Positions 25,159 through 34,564 of a stretch of DNA of 64,000 bases are shown here, piece after piece. Made by a program: the position numbers and the translations under genes. The stretch is from contig NZ_KB235958.1 of assembly GCF_000332355.1 (NCBI RefSeq), forward strand, positions 3,799,721 through 3,863,720, in the 5' to 3' direction. Origin of the DNA: Baaleninema simplex PCC 7105. GTDB lineage: Bacteria; Cyanobacteriota; Cyanobacteriia; Cyanobacteriales; Geitlerinemataceae. The stretch's first letter is position 1, and each line of letters opens with the position of its first letter. Below the pieces are notes generated by a model. It saw nothing but the letters and a program-made list of their open reading frames with translations. It was not told the DNA's origin and made no database searches.

Positions 25159-26214
25159 TTAATTGAAAATTGCGCCGATCGCGCGATCGGCGTTCAGTCG
25201 GACGACCAATTGTCGGCGGGAGCGATCGCCGATTAACGGTTCGACGAATAAATCCGGGTGCAAGGCGTTCCAAAAATATTCCACAAAGGCGAAAATCTCG
25301 TCGTCCGACATCCCGTCTTTTCCTCGGGCGATCGCGTCGCGTTCGGCTTGCAATCGCCACTGTTGGCTGAGACGGTAATCGACGGGGTACAAGACCATCA
25401 GGCGATCGAGCCGTTCCCACAGCGGTAGATAGTCCCGCAAACGGGCGTTACAATCTCGAGCGAAGGTTTTATCCACCTCCGTCGCGATCGGAGGTGGAGC
25501 GTTGTCGAACAGGGCAGGATCGACAGGTTCGACACCGACAAACCACCCTTCAAACAAAACAATATCCGCGCGATCGACCCGTTCGGACGCCGTGCGATCG
25601 CCGTCTCCACCGTAAGCCGACTTATCGAAACGCGGCACCTCAACCGGGATTTGCCCCCGACGCAGGCGATCGAGAACTTCAATTCCTAACGGTACGTCGT
25701 GAGTTCCCGGCGGTCCGCGACGCACCAATCGCGGATCTTCTGCCTTGAGTTGCTGGCGTTCCCAATGCGTTTTATACAAATCGTCGATGGACAAACTGAC
25801 CACCGCGTACCCCAACTCGTCCAGAATCTCCGTCAGGGCCGCAGCGAGGGTGGTTTTGCCCGTTCCCTGTCCCCCGAGAATCCCTTGAACGAGAGGGCGA
25901 TCGATCGAACGGCGAATCTCTGCCAGTTGTTGCGATAGCGGCAGCCACAAGGTCCATAGCGTGGCGAAAAACGGGGCGTCCGGTTGCGAAGACAGCGGCA
26001 GGCGATCGAGCCTCGTTTGGGCGATTTGGCGCAACAGTTGCCACCGTCGCGCGATCGCCTCTCGAGCGTTCTCTACCGAAATTCCGAACGCCTGCGATCG
26101 CCGGGAATCTTCTAACTCCCAATCTACCAGCCACGCCAACGCCGATTCGTCGAGCGATCGCGATCGCGTCGCCGCTCCTAGAACCTCTTCTAACTGCGCT
26201 GTTCGATCGTCCAT
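25159..26214 (-). CDS. glyK: D-glycerate 3-kinase (P-loop, plant/cyanobacterial type)
   Basis: 351 residues. P-loop GGQGTGKT at 114-121 in a P-loop kinase fold like PRK/pantothenate kinase, followed by VVSLSIDDLYKT, RGPPGTHDVPLGIEVL, VPRFDKSAYGGDGDR and DIVLFEGWFVGV. This matches the GLYK type that phosphorylates D-glycerate to 3-phosphoglycerate, the last step of photorespiration in plants and cyanobacteria. The N-terminal ~100 residues are helical. It ends one base after the ctpC stop on the other strand; a short polypurine repeat tract lies upstream. Confidence 0.88.
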   Translation of the reverse strand: MDDRTAQLEEVLGAATRSRSLDESALAWLVDWELEDSRRSQAFGISVENAREAIARRWQLLRQIAQTRLDRLPLSSQPDAPFFATLWTLWLPLSQQLAEIRRSIDRPLVQGILGGQGTGKTTLAAALTEILDELGYAVVSLSIDDLYKTHWERQQLKAEDPRLVRRGPPGTHDVPLGIEVLDRLRRGQIPVEVPRFDKSAYGGDGDRTASERVDRADIVLFEGWFVGVEPVDPALFDNAPPPIATEVDKTFARDCNARLRDYLPLWERLDRLMVLYPVDYRLSQQWRLQAERDAIARGKDGMSDDEIFAFVEYFWNALHPDLFVEPLIGDRSRRQLVVRLNADRAIGAIFN

Positions 26215-26224
26215 AATTCAGTCA

Positions 26225-26341
26225 AGGGAGCAGGGGAGAGGGGGAGCCGGGGAGAGGGGGAGTGGGGAAGTGATTACGCAAAAGGTTCGGTAATCACTTC
26301 AAGGGAGAGGGGGAGCCGGGGAGAGGGGGAGAGGGGGAGCA
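26225..26341. repeat. Purine-rich minisatellite (GGGGAGAGGGGGAGC type)
   Basis: Several imperfect copies of GGGGAGAGGGGGAGCC on the plus strand, in two blocks split by a unique stretch (26266-26301). The strand bias for purines could allow triplex or G-rich structures. It lies between the glycerate kinase start and ndhS. Confidence 0.7.
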
Positions 26342-26415
26342 AGGGAGAAACTGTCAACGGTCTCCACTGTTGACTGCTCACTGTAAAAGGCTGGTGACTG
26401 TAAAAAGTCCCGTTA

Positions 26416-26613
26416 TCACTTCTTACGTCCGGCTTTCGCATCCACTAATTCCAACTCCGACAGTAAGAACGTGACCGAGTGGTCCCAGTTTCCGCCTTCA
26501 AACAGAACCGCCGCTTTGCCGTCGCTAACGCGCTGCACCGATCCTTGAAACTCGTAATACGTATCGTCGGGGTTTACGACTCGTACAGCCGATCCCGGAA
26601 GAATCATCGTCAT
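26416..26613 (-). CDS. ndhS: NAD(P)H-quinone oxidoreductase subunit S
   Basis: 65 residues. [19 protein letters not shown] and [19 protein letters not shown] match NdhS, the SH3-like peripheral subunit that forms the ferredoxin-binding site of the photosynthetic NDH-1 complex. It acts on the cytoplasmic side of the thylakoid membrane in cyclic electron flow and respiration. ATG at 26613 (MTM); the second Met is also possible. Single gene with a miniature element just upstream. Confidence 0.9.
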   Translation of the reverse strand: MTMILPGSAVRVVNPDDTYYEFQGSVQRVSDGKAAVLFEGGNWDHSVTFLLSELELVDAKAGRKK

Positions 26614-26673
26614 GGGTACTCAGTAACTCAGTGTTAAATTTACGTAGGCTCGAGTTCGGATTTTAACCCGGTA

Positions 26674-26760
26674 GGACTTACGCAGTTCAACCAAAACTAC
26701 ACTAAATGGGGAAGTCGGTGGGCATTGCCCACCCTACAAATGGTGTAGATGCGTAACTCC
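26674..26760. mobile_element. 87-bp miniature inverted-repeat element
   Basis: Ends GGACTTACGCA (26674) and, read inward on the minus strand, GGAGTTACGCA (26760) match at 10 of 11 bases. An internal hairpin GGTGGGC-ATT-GCCCACC lies at 26717-26733. GGACTTACGCA ends are frequent on small dispersed elements in cyanobacteria. It lies between ndhS and rodA, upstream of ndhS. The remainder of 26614-26879 shows nothing else. Confidence 0.6.
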
Positions 26761-26879
26761 CGTCCGGTCTGTGGCGCAAATAGCTCGCGCCCACCGACCG
26801 CCAATTGTCAAAGGTATTGTACTATTTTGTTCTCTCGGCGACTCGAACCTTGGAAATTTCCAAGAGGAACGACTCAGCC

Positions 26880-28130
26880 TCAGAATTTCAAACGCTGTCG
26901 GTAGTTGGCAACCGATTCCACCAGTCCGAAGGCGATAAAATTCGTCAACAGCGCCGATCGCCCGTAACTCAGCCAAGGCAGTGGAATTCCCGTGACCGGC
27001 GCTAAGCCGATGGTCATGCTGATATTGACGATCGCCTGAAAAACGATCGTCGATAACACGCCCACGCACAACAGCGACCCGAAATTATCCTTGGCATTTT
27101 GTGCCAGAATCACCAAACGCAGGCAAATCAACCAAAACACCAAGACTACCGATATCGCGCCGACAAAGCCCAATTCCTCACCCACCGCCGAGAAAATAAA
27201 GTCCGTGTGCTGTTCTGGGATAAAGCCGCCTTGAGTTTGCGTGCCGTTGCCCCAACCGCGCCCCCAAAATTCACCCGCACCGATGGCAATACGGGATTGA
27301 ATCAAGTGATAGCCCCCACCGAGGGGATCGCGATCGGGGTCGAGAAACAGAATAATTCGGTCTTTTTGATAGGGTTTGAGAAGGTTCCAAAATACCTCGC
27401 CCAACTTCCCCGACAGTAAATTAATTCCCAAGGCGATCGCGGCTCCAATCCAACGTCCGGGGATAGTCAGCCAAGCCAACACGCCCATTCCCGCCACCCA
27501 CACGAACCAGGCCGGTAACAGCGTCCCGAACAAAATCGCCGACACCAGAGGCGATACTAACAAGACCAACCAACCGGGGTTGGCGTTCGCCCAATACAGC
27601 ATCCCGATCGTAATAGCCCCGAAGACGAGGGAGGTTCCTAAATCCGGTTGTAAAAACACCAATCCCCACGGAACCGCTGTAACGGCTAGAGTTTGTAGCA
27701 CTACCGGAAAACTAGCAGCCGTGCGCGATTCCAATACGGCCGCCAGGGTGACGATCAACCCTAACTTGGCGAATTCCGACGGTTGCACGTGAAAGCCGCC
27801 GATGGAAATCCACCGCTGCGCCCCCAAAGCCGTCGTTCCGACAAAAATAACGGCCAGCAGAGAGAGGTTCGTAATGCCATATACGATCCACTTCCACTGC
27901 ACCAGTACGTCGTAACGCCAACGGGCGATCGCCAGTGCGATCGCCAGGCCGATACCTCCAGTTAACCAATGTTGCCACCAGTCGGTATAGTCGGCGTTGA
28001 GTTGAGTACTGCGAATCATCAAACCGCCGAACACTGTCAGACCGACGACCGAGATGGCTAAAAACCAATCTAACGACTTCCAAGGCTGTACAAGCTTTTG
28101 CAGGCTGAAACGAGGGAGAGATTTTTGCAT
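26880..28130 (-). CDS. rodA: Rod shape-determining protein RodA (SEDS peptidoglycan polymerase)
   Basis: 416 residues from the ATG at 28130; an in-frame ATG at 28223 would overlap the mrp gene by 50 bases and adds basic sequence not typical of RodA. About ten membrane helices. SEDS signatures include GAQRWISIGGFHVQPSEFAKL, FLQPDLGTSLVF and the C-terminal GLAPVTGIPLPWLSYG. RodA polymerises glycan strands during side-wall growth together with a class B PBP. It lies 43 bases downstream of mrp on the same strand. Confidence 0.93.
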   Translation of the reverse strand: MQKSLPRFSLQKLVQPWKSLDWFLAISVVGLTVFGGLMIRSTQLNADYTDWWQHWLTGGIGLAIALAIARWRYDVLVQWKWIVYGITNLSLLAVIFVGTTALGAQRWISIGGFHVQPSEFAKLGLIVTLAAVLESRTAASFPVVLQTLAVTAVPWGLVFLQPDLGTSLVFGAITIGMLYWANANPGWLVLLVSPLVSAILFGTLLPAWFVWVAGMGVLAWLTIPGRWIGAAIALGINLLSGKLGEVFWNLLKPYQKDRIILFLDPDRDPLGGGYHLIQSRIAIGAGEFWGRGWGNGTQTQGGFIPEQHTDFIFSAVGEELGFVGAISVVLVFWLICLRLVILAQNAKDNFGSLLCVGVLSTIVFQAIVNISMTIGLAPVTGIPLPWLSYGRSALLTNFIAFGLVESVANYRQRLKF

Positions 28131-28173
28131 GAGACGCTGAAACGGTGAGACGAGGCGGCGAGTTTGACGGGGC

Positions 28174-29262
28174 TTATTTCGACAACGCTGCGACTGAGAC
28201 TTTTGCCGCAATCTGTTTGGCAACCATCGTCAGCTCTTTGGCCGAAGCGGACTCGGGACGGGAAACGACAATGGGAACACCTTCGTCGCTGCCTTCCCGC
28301 AGGGGAATTTCCAACGGAATCCGACCGAGGAGGGAAACGCCGAGTTCCTCGGAGGTCTTTTCGCCGCCCCCCGATCCGAAAATATCGTACTGGCGATCGG
28401 GAAGGTCGGGGGGAACGAAGTAGCTCATGTTCTCGATGATGCCGAGGACGGGAACCCCCAACTGCTCGAACATTTTCAGCCCTTTACGAGAGTCGAGAAG
28501 AGCGACGCGCTGCGGCGTGGTGACGATGGCGACGCCGGCCATGGGAACCGCTTGCGCTAGGGTGAGTTGAGCGTCTCCGGTTCCGGGGGGCATATCGACA
28601 ATGAGATAGTCGAGTTCGCCCCACTGCACTTGGTAGAGGAACTGACGGATGACGCCGTTGAGCATAGGACCGCGCCAAATGACGGGTTGGTCTTTGTCGA
28701 TGAGGAAAGCCATCGACACCAATTTGACGCCGTGGTTGAAGGCGGGTTCGAGGACTTCTTTTCCGTCGGGAGCTTGCCGAACCATGACTTTAGCATCGGC
28801 CAGACCCAACATATTCGGACCGTTGGGGCCGTAGATGTCGGCGTCGAGAAGTCCCACTTTTGCCCCGGTTTGGGCGAGGGCGACGGCCACGTTGACGGCG
28901 ACGCTGCTTTTACCGACCCCACCTTTCCCGCTGGAGATGGCGATGATGTTTTTCACGCCGTCGATGCCTTGGCGATCGGGAAGGGAGGCTTGTTTGGGGG
29001 TTTCGGCCGTTACGTCTACTTCCACGGCTTCGACGCCGGGGAGGGTGCGAACGGCTTTTTCGCAGTCTTCGACGATGAACTCCCGCAGCGGACAGGCGGG
29101 GGTGGTCAAGACGAGGGTAAATTTGACCGTTCCCCCCTCGATCTCCACGTTGCGGATCATGTTCAATTCCACCAAACTTTTTTGAAGTTCGGGGTCTTGC
29201 ACCGGGCGCAAGACGTTTAAGACGGATTCGGGGGTCAGGTCTTTCGAGACGGTCGGTTCCAC
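28174..29262 (-). CDS. mrp: Mrp/NBP35-type Fe-S cluster carrier ATPase
   Basis: 362 residues. N-terminal DUF59/MIP18-like domain (1-85; VLNVLRPVQDPELQKSLVEL, TTPACPLREFI), then a deviant Walker A P-loop ATPase starting at 111 (SGKGGVGKSS) with GLLDADIYGPNGPNMLG. Mrp/ApbC/HCF101 proteins bind and transfer [4Fe-4S] clusters; HCF101 in chloroplasts serves photosystem I. The usual C-terminal CxxC of bacterial ApbC is absent here (YFVPPDLPDRQYDIFGSGGG in its place), as I recall for cyanobacterial members. It is upstream of rodA on the same strand. Confidence 0.92.
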   Translation of the reverse strand: MEPTVSKDLTPESVLNVLRPVQDPELQKSLVELNMIRNVEIEGGTVKFTLVLTTPACPLREFIVEDCEKAVRTLPGVEAVEVDVTAETPKQASLPDRQGIDGVKNIIAISSGKGGVGKSSVAVNVAVALAQTGAKVGLLDADIYGPNGPNMLGLADAKVMVRQAPDGKEVLEPAFNHGVKLVSMAFLIDKDQPVIWRGPMLNGVIRQFLYQVQWGELDYLIVDMPPGTGDAQLTLAQAVPMAGVAIVTTPQRVALLDSRKGLKMFEQLGVPVLGIIENMSYFVPPDLPDRQYDIFGSGGGEKTSEELGVSLLGRIPLEIPLREGSDEGVPIVVSRPESASAKELTMVAKQIAAKVSVAALSK

Positions 29263-29509
29263 TAAAACCTCCTGATGTTAAACGTTTCGGCTGTGAGTTT
29301 CGCGAGCGAACGCAGACGAAAATGTATCTTTTTGTTGTGAAAAATGTACGTTCTTAAACAGTATTCTAAATTGTCCGCAACATTCCTTATGATATTTAAG
29401 GCCGCGAACTCTGTGGGAAACGCAGTCGCCCCGAGGAAGACCAGATGCGCCAGCAAGCCCATATACTAAGTCTTCCGAGCTTACGATCGTTTTGTGATAT
29501 CACTCCGTT

Positions 29510-30541
29510 ATGAATGTAACTTCGAGTCCTTCTACGTCCTCTACGCCCGCCCGTCCCCCGGAAGATTCGCGATCGCGGATCGGCCAGTTCATGAAAGAAT
29601 TACAGGATGAAATTTGCCAAGGATTAGAGCAGATCGATGGCCGGGAACGGTTTCGGGAAGATTCGTGGGAGCGTCCTGAAGGCGGCGGCGGGCGATCGCG
29701 CGTGATTCGCGAAGGTGATATTTTCGAGCAAGGGGGCGTCAACTTTTCGGAAGTGTTCGGTCCGCAGCTTCCCCCGTCGATTTTGAAGCAGCGACCCGAA
29801 GCAGAAGGTCACGGGTTTTACGCCACGGGAACCTCAATGGTGCTGCACCCTCGCAATCCCTACATTCCCACGGTTCACTTAAATTACCGCTATTTCGAGG
29901 CCGGGCCGGTGTGGTGGTTCGGCGGCGGGGTGGATTTGACACCGTACTATCCTTTTGAAGAAGACGCTGCTGGCTTCCATCAAACCATTAAAGCAGCTTG
30001 CGATCGCCACCACTCGGAGTATTATCCCGTTTTCAAACGTTGGTGCGACGAATACTTCTATTTGAAACACCGCCAAGAAACGCGGGGCGTCGGCGGGATT
30101 TTCTTCGATTACCAAGACGGCCGGGGCGAACTCTATCGCGGCCCCGACCCGGACGGGCCGGCCGCGACTTACAGTAAAGAACTCGGCGCACTCGAACCTC
30201 GGGATTGGGAATCGCTGTTTGCTTTCGCGAGAGATTGCGGAAAGTCCTTCCTTCCGGCTTACGAACCCATCGTTCGACGGCGTCGGGGCATGGAATACGG
30301 CGATCGCGAACGCAATTTCCAACTGTACCGACGCGGCCGCTACGTGGAATTTAATTTAGTCTACGATCGCGGGACGATCTTCGGCCTGCAAACGAACGGC
30401 CGTACTGAGTCGATTTTGATGTCTTTACCGCCGCTCGTGCGCTGGGAATACTGCTACGAACCGGAACCGGGAACCCCAGAAGCCAAGCTGTACGAGACCT
30501 TCCTCAAACCGCAAGACTGGGCGAACTGGACGACGGCGTAA
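29510..30541 (+). CDS. hemF: Oxygen-dependent coproporphyrinogen III oxidase
   Basis: 343 residues. HemF decarboxylates coproporphyrinogen III to protoporphyrinogen IX with O2, feeding haem and chlorophyll. Landmarks are [59 protein letters not shown] and [13 protein letters not shown], then the C-terminal [23 protein letters not shown] at 29510; nothing upstream competes. Divergent from mrp across a 247-base gap. Confidence 0.95.
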   Translation: MNVTSSPSTSSTPARPPEDSRSRIGQFMKELQDEICQGLEQIDGRERFREDSWERPEGGGGRSRVIREGDIFEQGGVNFSEVFGPQLPPSILKQRPEAEGHGFYATGTSMVLHPRNPYIPTVHLNYRYFEAGPVWWFGGGVDLTPYYPFEEDAAGFHQTIKAACDRHHSEYYPVFKRWCDEYFYLKHRQETRGVGGIFFDYQDGRGELYRGPDPDGPAATYSKELGALEPRDWESLFAFARDCGKSFLPAYEPIVRRRRGMEYGDRERNFQLYRRGRYVEFNLVYDRGTIFGLQTNGRTESILMSLPPLVRWEYCYEPEPGTPEAKLYETFLKPQDWANWTTA

Positions 30542-30932
30542 CCGGAACGACGGTCGTTCGGGCGCGATCGTATCTTCCCTCGAGGGGTCTTCGCTTTTCC
30601 GTCTGTCAAAGGCGGAAGAAGAGATGTTTGGTATCCTAGATCCGAGACGGTAACGCGCTGAAGATTTCTCGGGTAAGGGCGTGAGTTCGCACCCGAATCG
30701 CTCTCCCACAGAGCAAGTCCGAACGGACAACACGGGCCAATCCCCGAGCGCGTTTGAAAAGGCCGACGGAAATCGCGATCGAGTTCAAGCGGGAGATCTC
30801 GCCCTCGATCGGGTACAATTGCTCGCTGAAACGGTTTGCTAGAGCGTTCTGCTTGGAGGCAGACCGAGTCGAGCGAGAAGTTCCGGAGCGCTAACCGGAA
30901 CGTGTCGAGTTTGTAAGTGCGAGGAAGGGTCT
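30542..30932. other. 391-bp gap between hemF and the STAS gene
   Basis: No supported gene. Open frames on the minus strand here are shadows. A GGTACAATT sequence around 30814-30822 could be a -10 box for the STAS gene, but no convincing -35 box was found. Confidence 0.4.
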
Positions 30933-31301
30933 GTGATCCACATCGAGCAGAAAACACATACTACCCAAGACGGGACGACTGTAATCGTTCTGGCACCTGC
31001 AGGTCGTCTTGATATTACGACGGCTTGGCAGTTTCGCCTCAAACTTCAGGAATGCATCTCTAAACTGAGCCGCCACGTGGTCGTAAACCTCGGACAGGTA
31101 AATTTCATCGATAGTTCTGGTTTGACATCTTTAGTTGCTGGAATGCGAGACGCCGATAAAGTTAAAGGCAGTTTTCGTATCTGTAACGTGCATCCAGAGG
31201 CCAAACTGGTGTTCGAGGTCACCATGATGGATTCCGTGTTTGAAATTTTCGAGACGGAGGAAGAAGCCCTCGAAGGCGTTCCCCGAAACGTGGCCAGCTA
31301 A
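30933..31301 (+). CDS. STAS-domain anti-sigma factor antagonist
   Basis: 122 residues, starting at a GTG (30933) preceded by GAGGAAGGG, a strong ribosome site. SpoIIAA-like STAS domain: VIVLAPAGRLDITTAWQFRL, VVVNLGQVNFIDSSGLTSLVAGMR (the serines of IDSSGL are the usual phosphorylation site) and FRICNVHPEAKLVFEVTMMD. Such proteins bind anti-sigma kinases in partner-switching pathways. No kinase or phosphatase gene is adjacent, so the partner is elsewhere. Confidence 0.9.
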   Translation: MIHIEQKTHTTQDGTTVIVLAPAGRLDITTAWQFRLKLQECISKLSRHVVVNLGQVNFIDSSGLTSLVAGMRDADKVKGSFRICNVHPEAKLVFEVTMMDSVFEIFETEEEALEGVPRNVAS

Positions 31302-31511
31302 TCCGAAACGTCGGTTCTGCGTCCTCCCAATTTGGGAGATCCCCCCGCTTCCGATGCGCTCGGAAACGGGGAACGCGCTACCGTTGCGACTGTCTCGACC
31401 GTGACGGGAACGAGACCGCAGTAGGAACGCCCCTAACGCACGCCGTGCTCGGCCCAACGCCAGATCGCGCCCGAGACCTTATTAAGTCCTTCAACCCCCA
31501 GTAAACCTCCT

Positions 31512-32228
31512 GTGGATAACGTCCGTACTGTTTCCGATACTAAACGAGCTTTTTATCGCCTCCACATGCGACCGGTCAATTCGATCTATCGCCGGGTCGT
31601 GGAAGAGTTGATGGTCGAGATGCACCTGCTCTCAGTTAACGTAGATTTTAAATACGATCCCATTTATGCCCTCGGGGTGGTGACGGCGTTCGATCGCTTG
31701 ATGCGGGGGTATCAGCCGGAGCGCGATCGCACGTCGATTTTTGAAGCCCTCTGTCGCGCCATCGACGACGATCCCGATCGCTATCGTCAGGATGCTGCGG
31801 CGGCGATCGCTGCCGTCGAACCCCTCTCGACCGAAGAGTTAACGGCAATTCTGGCACAGCCGGAAAGTCGCGAAGCTGACAATCCCGTCGCACAGCAACT
31901 TCAGGCGATCGCCAGTCGAGATAACTTTAAATACAGCCGTTTGTTCGCGATCGGCTTGTTTTCGGTTATCGAACGGGTCGACGGAGAATTAGTGAAAGAC
32001 AAGAAAAAACTGTCCTCGCTTTTGGAAAAAGCCAGCGCAGCCCTACAGTTGTCGGATGACAAACTCCAAAAAGATCTCGAACTCTACCGCAGCAACCTCG
32101 AGAAAATGGAGCAGGCTCAAAGCGTGATGGCCGACATTCTCGCCGCCGAACGTAAAAAACGCAGCGAGCGAGAGAACGCCAAACAAACCACAACTGACAA
32201 ACCCGCACCCGAATCTCAATCGTCATAG
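31512..32228 (+). CDS. thf1: Photosystem II biogenesis protein Psb29/Thf1
   Basis: 238 residues from a GTG at 31512 (MDNVRTVSDTKRAFYRLHMRPVNSIYRRVVEELMV-type N-terminus, a family hallmark). All-helical, with FKYDPIYALGVVTAFDRLM and YSRLFAIGLFSVIERV, and a C-terminal coiled coil rich in Lys, Glu and Gln (about 175-225). Thf1 takes part in PSII repair and interacts with FtsH proteases at the thylakoid membrane. Single gene, same strand as the STAS gene upstream. Confidence 0.93.
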   Translation: MDNVRTVSDTKRAFYRLHMRPVNSIYRRVVEELMVEMHLLSVNVDFKYDPIYALGVVTAFDRLMRGYQPERDRTSIFEALCRAIDDDPDRYRQDAAAAIAAVEPLSTEELTAILAQPESREADNPVAQQLQAIASRDNFKYSRLFAIGLFSVIERVDGELVKDKKKLSSLLEKASAALQLSDDKLQKDLELYRSNLEKMEQAQSVMADILAAERKKRSERENAKQTTTDKPAPESQSS

Positions 32229-32371
32229 CGTCAGAAACGGACATCGAGACTTACACTCTGGGGGCGGACGAGGATTCGCCCCCAGTCGGTTGTTGGAGAA
32301 AATCTCAGGCTCGATCGGGCCGAGTACGACCAGATGTAGCTTAACCCGCATTCCACCTAGCCATTGCGAAC

Positions 32372-33130
32372 CTATCGAGATGCCACTTTACCAAACCGGC
32401 GATCGCGCTGCTGGTAAGATAACAACGCCTGGCGGAACGCCTCGCGATCGAACTCCGGCCAAAGCGTATCCGTCACGTACAGTTCCGCATAGGCCACCTG
32501 CCACAACAAAAAATTACTAATTCGCATCTCGCCACTGGTGCGAATCAGCAAATCGGGATCGTCCAACTCCACCGTGTACAGATGACGGGCGAACAACTCG
32601 CGATCGATCGCCGCTGGGTCGAGTTCTCCCCGCTTGACTTGCTCGGCAATGGCGCGACAGGCTTCGACGATTTCTTGTCGTCCGCCATAATTCGTCGCCA
32701 CCGTAAACTGAATGCCTGTGTTGTGAACCGTTTCCTCCATCGCGCGATCGATTTCGGCCCGCAGCGACGGCGGTAGCGTCTCTAAATTCCCGACAAAGCG
32801 AATGCGGACGTTTTCTTCCATCATTTCCCGTAACTGCTGCCGCAACACCCGCTCGAACAACGTCATCAGAAAATCTACTTCTTCTAACGGGCGACCCCAA
32901 TTTTCCGTCGAAAACGCATAGGCCGTTAGCGCCTCGATGCCCCAATCGTCGCAGCATCGCAACAAATCCTTGAGAGCGTCTACCCCCCGTTGGTGGCCGA
33001 CGATCCGGGGTAAGCCCCGACCTTGCGCCCAGCGGCCGTTGCCGTCCATAATGACCGCCACGTGTTTCGGCAAGCGAGCGGGATCGAGATCGACAGGTAA
33101 CGTTCGTAAGAGAGTTTGCTTGGCACTCAT
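32372..33130 (-). CDS. uppS: Undecaprenyl diphosphate synthase (isoprenyl transferase)
   Basis: 252 residues from the ATG at 33130; an in-frame ATG at 33235 lies against the tnpB right end and is not family-like. cis-Prenyltransferase: [13 protein letters not shown] with catalytic Asp29, [25 protein letters not shown] and [25 protein letters not shown]. It makes the C55 lipid carrier for cell-wall and envelope glycans from the MEP pathway products. It follows lysA and cdaA on the same strand, but a tnpB element now separates it from cdaA. Confidence 0.95.
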   Translation of the reverse strand: MSAKQTLLRTLPVDLDPARLPKHVAVIMDGNGRWAQGRGLPRIVGHQRGVDALKDLLRCCDDWGIEALTAYAFSTENWGRPLEEVDFLMTLFERVLRQQLREMMEENVRIRFVGNLETLPPSLRAEIDRAMEETVHNTGIQFTVATNYGGRQEIVEACRAIAEQVKRGELDPAAIDRELFARHLYTVELDDPDLLIRTSGEMRISNFLLWQVAYAELYVTDTLWPEFDREAFRQALLSYQQRDRRFGKVASR

Positions 33131-33207
33131 ACCGGATTCCTCAGTGTTCCACCAGACTGCTCGATCGACTACGCACTGACTCGCTTGCGTTCCCGACGTT
33201 AACCCCT

Positions 33208-33260
33208 GCATTTTGACACACTCCCCGCGAGTCACGCGACGGGGATTCTGGGTTCAAACA
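33208..33260 (-). ncRNA. Right end of the tnpB element and predicted 3' part of its omega (re)RNA
   Basis: Read on the minus strand just past the tnpB stop, GAATCCCCGTCGCGTGACT followed by CGCGGGGAGTGTGTCAA forms the CCCCG/CGGGG hairpin typical of IS200/IS605-type right ends. In TnpB systems the guide RNA scaffold overlaps the gene's 3' end and this right end, and the guide is the flanking DNA right after it. Here the flank reads AATGCAGGGGTTAACG. The exact RNA ends are not determined. Confidence 0.65.
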
Positions 33261-34378
33261 GCAAAAGCAGGCTGAGCCTGACTGACTTCACCTAACCCAC
33301 AGGTCGATGCCCCAACCTGTTTGATATTGATGGCGGCGTTTTCGTCACGCTCGTTTTCTTTCCTACAGGACGGACAGCGCCACCGCCTGACGCTTAAATC
33401 TAGCTCGTCCAAAATATGTCCGCAGCAGGAACAAGTTTTACTGGATGGAAACCAGCGGTCGATATAGGCAACGACTTTCTCTTTCTTCTGGGCGACCCAT
33501 TCCAAGATTTGCAGGAACGACCGAAATCCCAAATCGGATACTTTGCGTCCCCAAAGCCGCTGCATGGCTTTTAGGTTCAACGTCTCGAAATAGAGAACGT
33601 CAAACCGATCGGTCAGCCAGTGAGCCAGTTTCCAGAACCAGTCCTCTCGCCTGTGGGCGATATCCTCGTGGCGGCGAGCTAGATTCTTCCGGGCGCGTTC
33701 TCGGTTGTTCGACCCCTTCTGCTTGCGGGACAGCTCTCGGTTCGCCTTCTGGATCTCGCGGAGAGATTGCTTGAAAAACAGTGGTGCGTCAATGCTGAAG
33801 CCTTCAGAGGTCGTGAGAAATTGCTTCAGTCCGAAATCAAAGCCAGCGCTTTTACCCGTCTCGACTTTGAAGATCGGCTCGGAGGGGGGATCTACCGTGA
33901 CGAACATAAACATCTCCCCCAAGGGAGTTCGTTTAATCGTCACAGTTTTAACCTTTCCCTCAATTTCTCTAGACTTCCAGAACTGATACACCCGACCGCA
34001 GATCTTAATTCGGTTTCCACCGAGAAACTTGTAGCCGTTTTGCTTGAGGGTAAACGACTTGTAATTTTTGACTTTCTTAAACCCAGGAGGGCGAACCCCT
34101 TTCTCCTTATGTTTGAAAAACGACTGATACGCCTTCTCGATGCGTTGGCAGATGTCTTGTGCCGCCTGTGCGTTAACGGACTTCCAGAAGGGGTTCCGTT
34201 TCCGCAGTTTGGCAATATGCTTCTGAAGTTTGGCGCAGTTCAAGTGCTTGCCCCACATCCGGTAGTACCGACGGTGTAGGGCGATACAGTGGTTGTAAAT
34301 CCCCCCCGAAGCGTTCACCATGCGTTTCAGGTGACGGTTCCGCTCGTGGTTGTAAAGCTTGAACTTCAGTGTTTTCAT
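33254..34378 (-). CDS. tnpB: TnpB-type RNA-guided nuclease of an IS200/IS605-like element
   Basis: 374 residues, full length for TnpB. RuvC-like residues are all present: Asp181 in AGFDFGLKQF, Glu265 in YFETLNLKAM and Asp345 in ERDENAAINIKQ. The zinc-ribbon cysteines are C316/C319 and C335/C338 (CSCC, CPSC). TnpB cuts DNA matching the guide of its omega RNA and helps keep the transposon in place. No tnpA is present, so the element depends on a transposase elsewhere. It is inserted between cdaA and uppS, breaking a leftward cell-envelope gene run. The C-terminal tail after the second ribbon is short (GASTCGLGEVSQAQPAFAV). Confidence 0.93.
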   Translation of the reverse strand: MKTLKFKLYNHERNRHLKRMVNASGGIYNHCIALHRRYYRMWGKHLNCAKLQKHIAKLRKRNPFWKSVNAQAAQDICQRIEKAYQSFFKHKEKGVRPPGFKKVKNYKSFTLKQNGYKFLGGNRIKICGRVYQFWKSREIEGKVKTVTIKRTPLGEMFMFVTVDPPSEPIFKVETGKSAGFDFGLKQFLTTSEGFSIDAPLFFKQSLREIQKANRELSRKQKGSNNRERARKNLARRHEDIAHRREDWFWKLAHWLTDRFDVLYFETLNLKAMQRLWGRKVSDLGFRSFLQILEWVAQKKEKVVAYIDRWFPSSKTCSCCGHILDELDLSVRRWRCPSCRKENERDENAAINIKQVGASTCGLGEVSQAQPAFAV

Positions 34379-34440
34379 GAGAACGATTCTACCAAACCCA
34401 CGGCGTCCTTATGCCGTGCGAGTCGCTTTTCCACCCCGCG
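34379..34440 (-). mobile_element. Left-end region of the tnpB element with hairpin
   Basis: Upstream of the tnpB ATG, the minus strand reads GCACGGCATAAGGACGCCGT, whose arms CACGGC/GCCGTG (34406-34424 region) pair. Left ends of IS200/IS605 elements carry such subterminal hairpins recognised by TnpA. The exact cleavage point cannot be set without an empty site. From 34440 to 34564 nothing else is seen. Confidence 0.5.
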
Positions 34441-34564
34441 CTGAAGCACCAGGAGATCGAGAGATATCCCGAGCATTTTCGTATACGGTCGTCCCGCGCC
34501 AGACGAGACAACGGCGGGGTAATTCCGCCGCCGTTGCCCGAACTGCTGCCATCAATGAGAGTCG

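Noticed and set aside
28131-28223. 31-residue N-terminal extension of RodA
   Set aside because: Would overlap mrp by 50 bases and is a basic stretch unlike RodA starts.
28567-29220. Long plus-strand open frame opposite mrp
   Set aside because: Antisense shadow of a well conserved gene, with repetitive Gly/Val/Asp/Phe composition typical of shadows.
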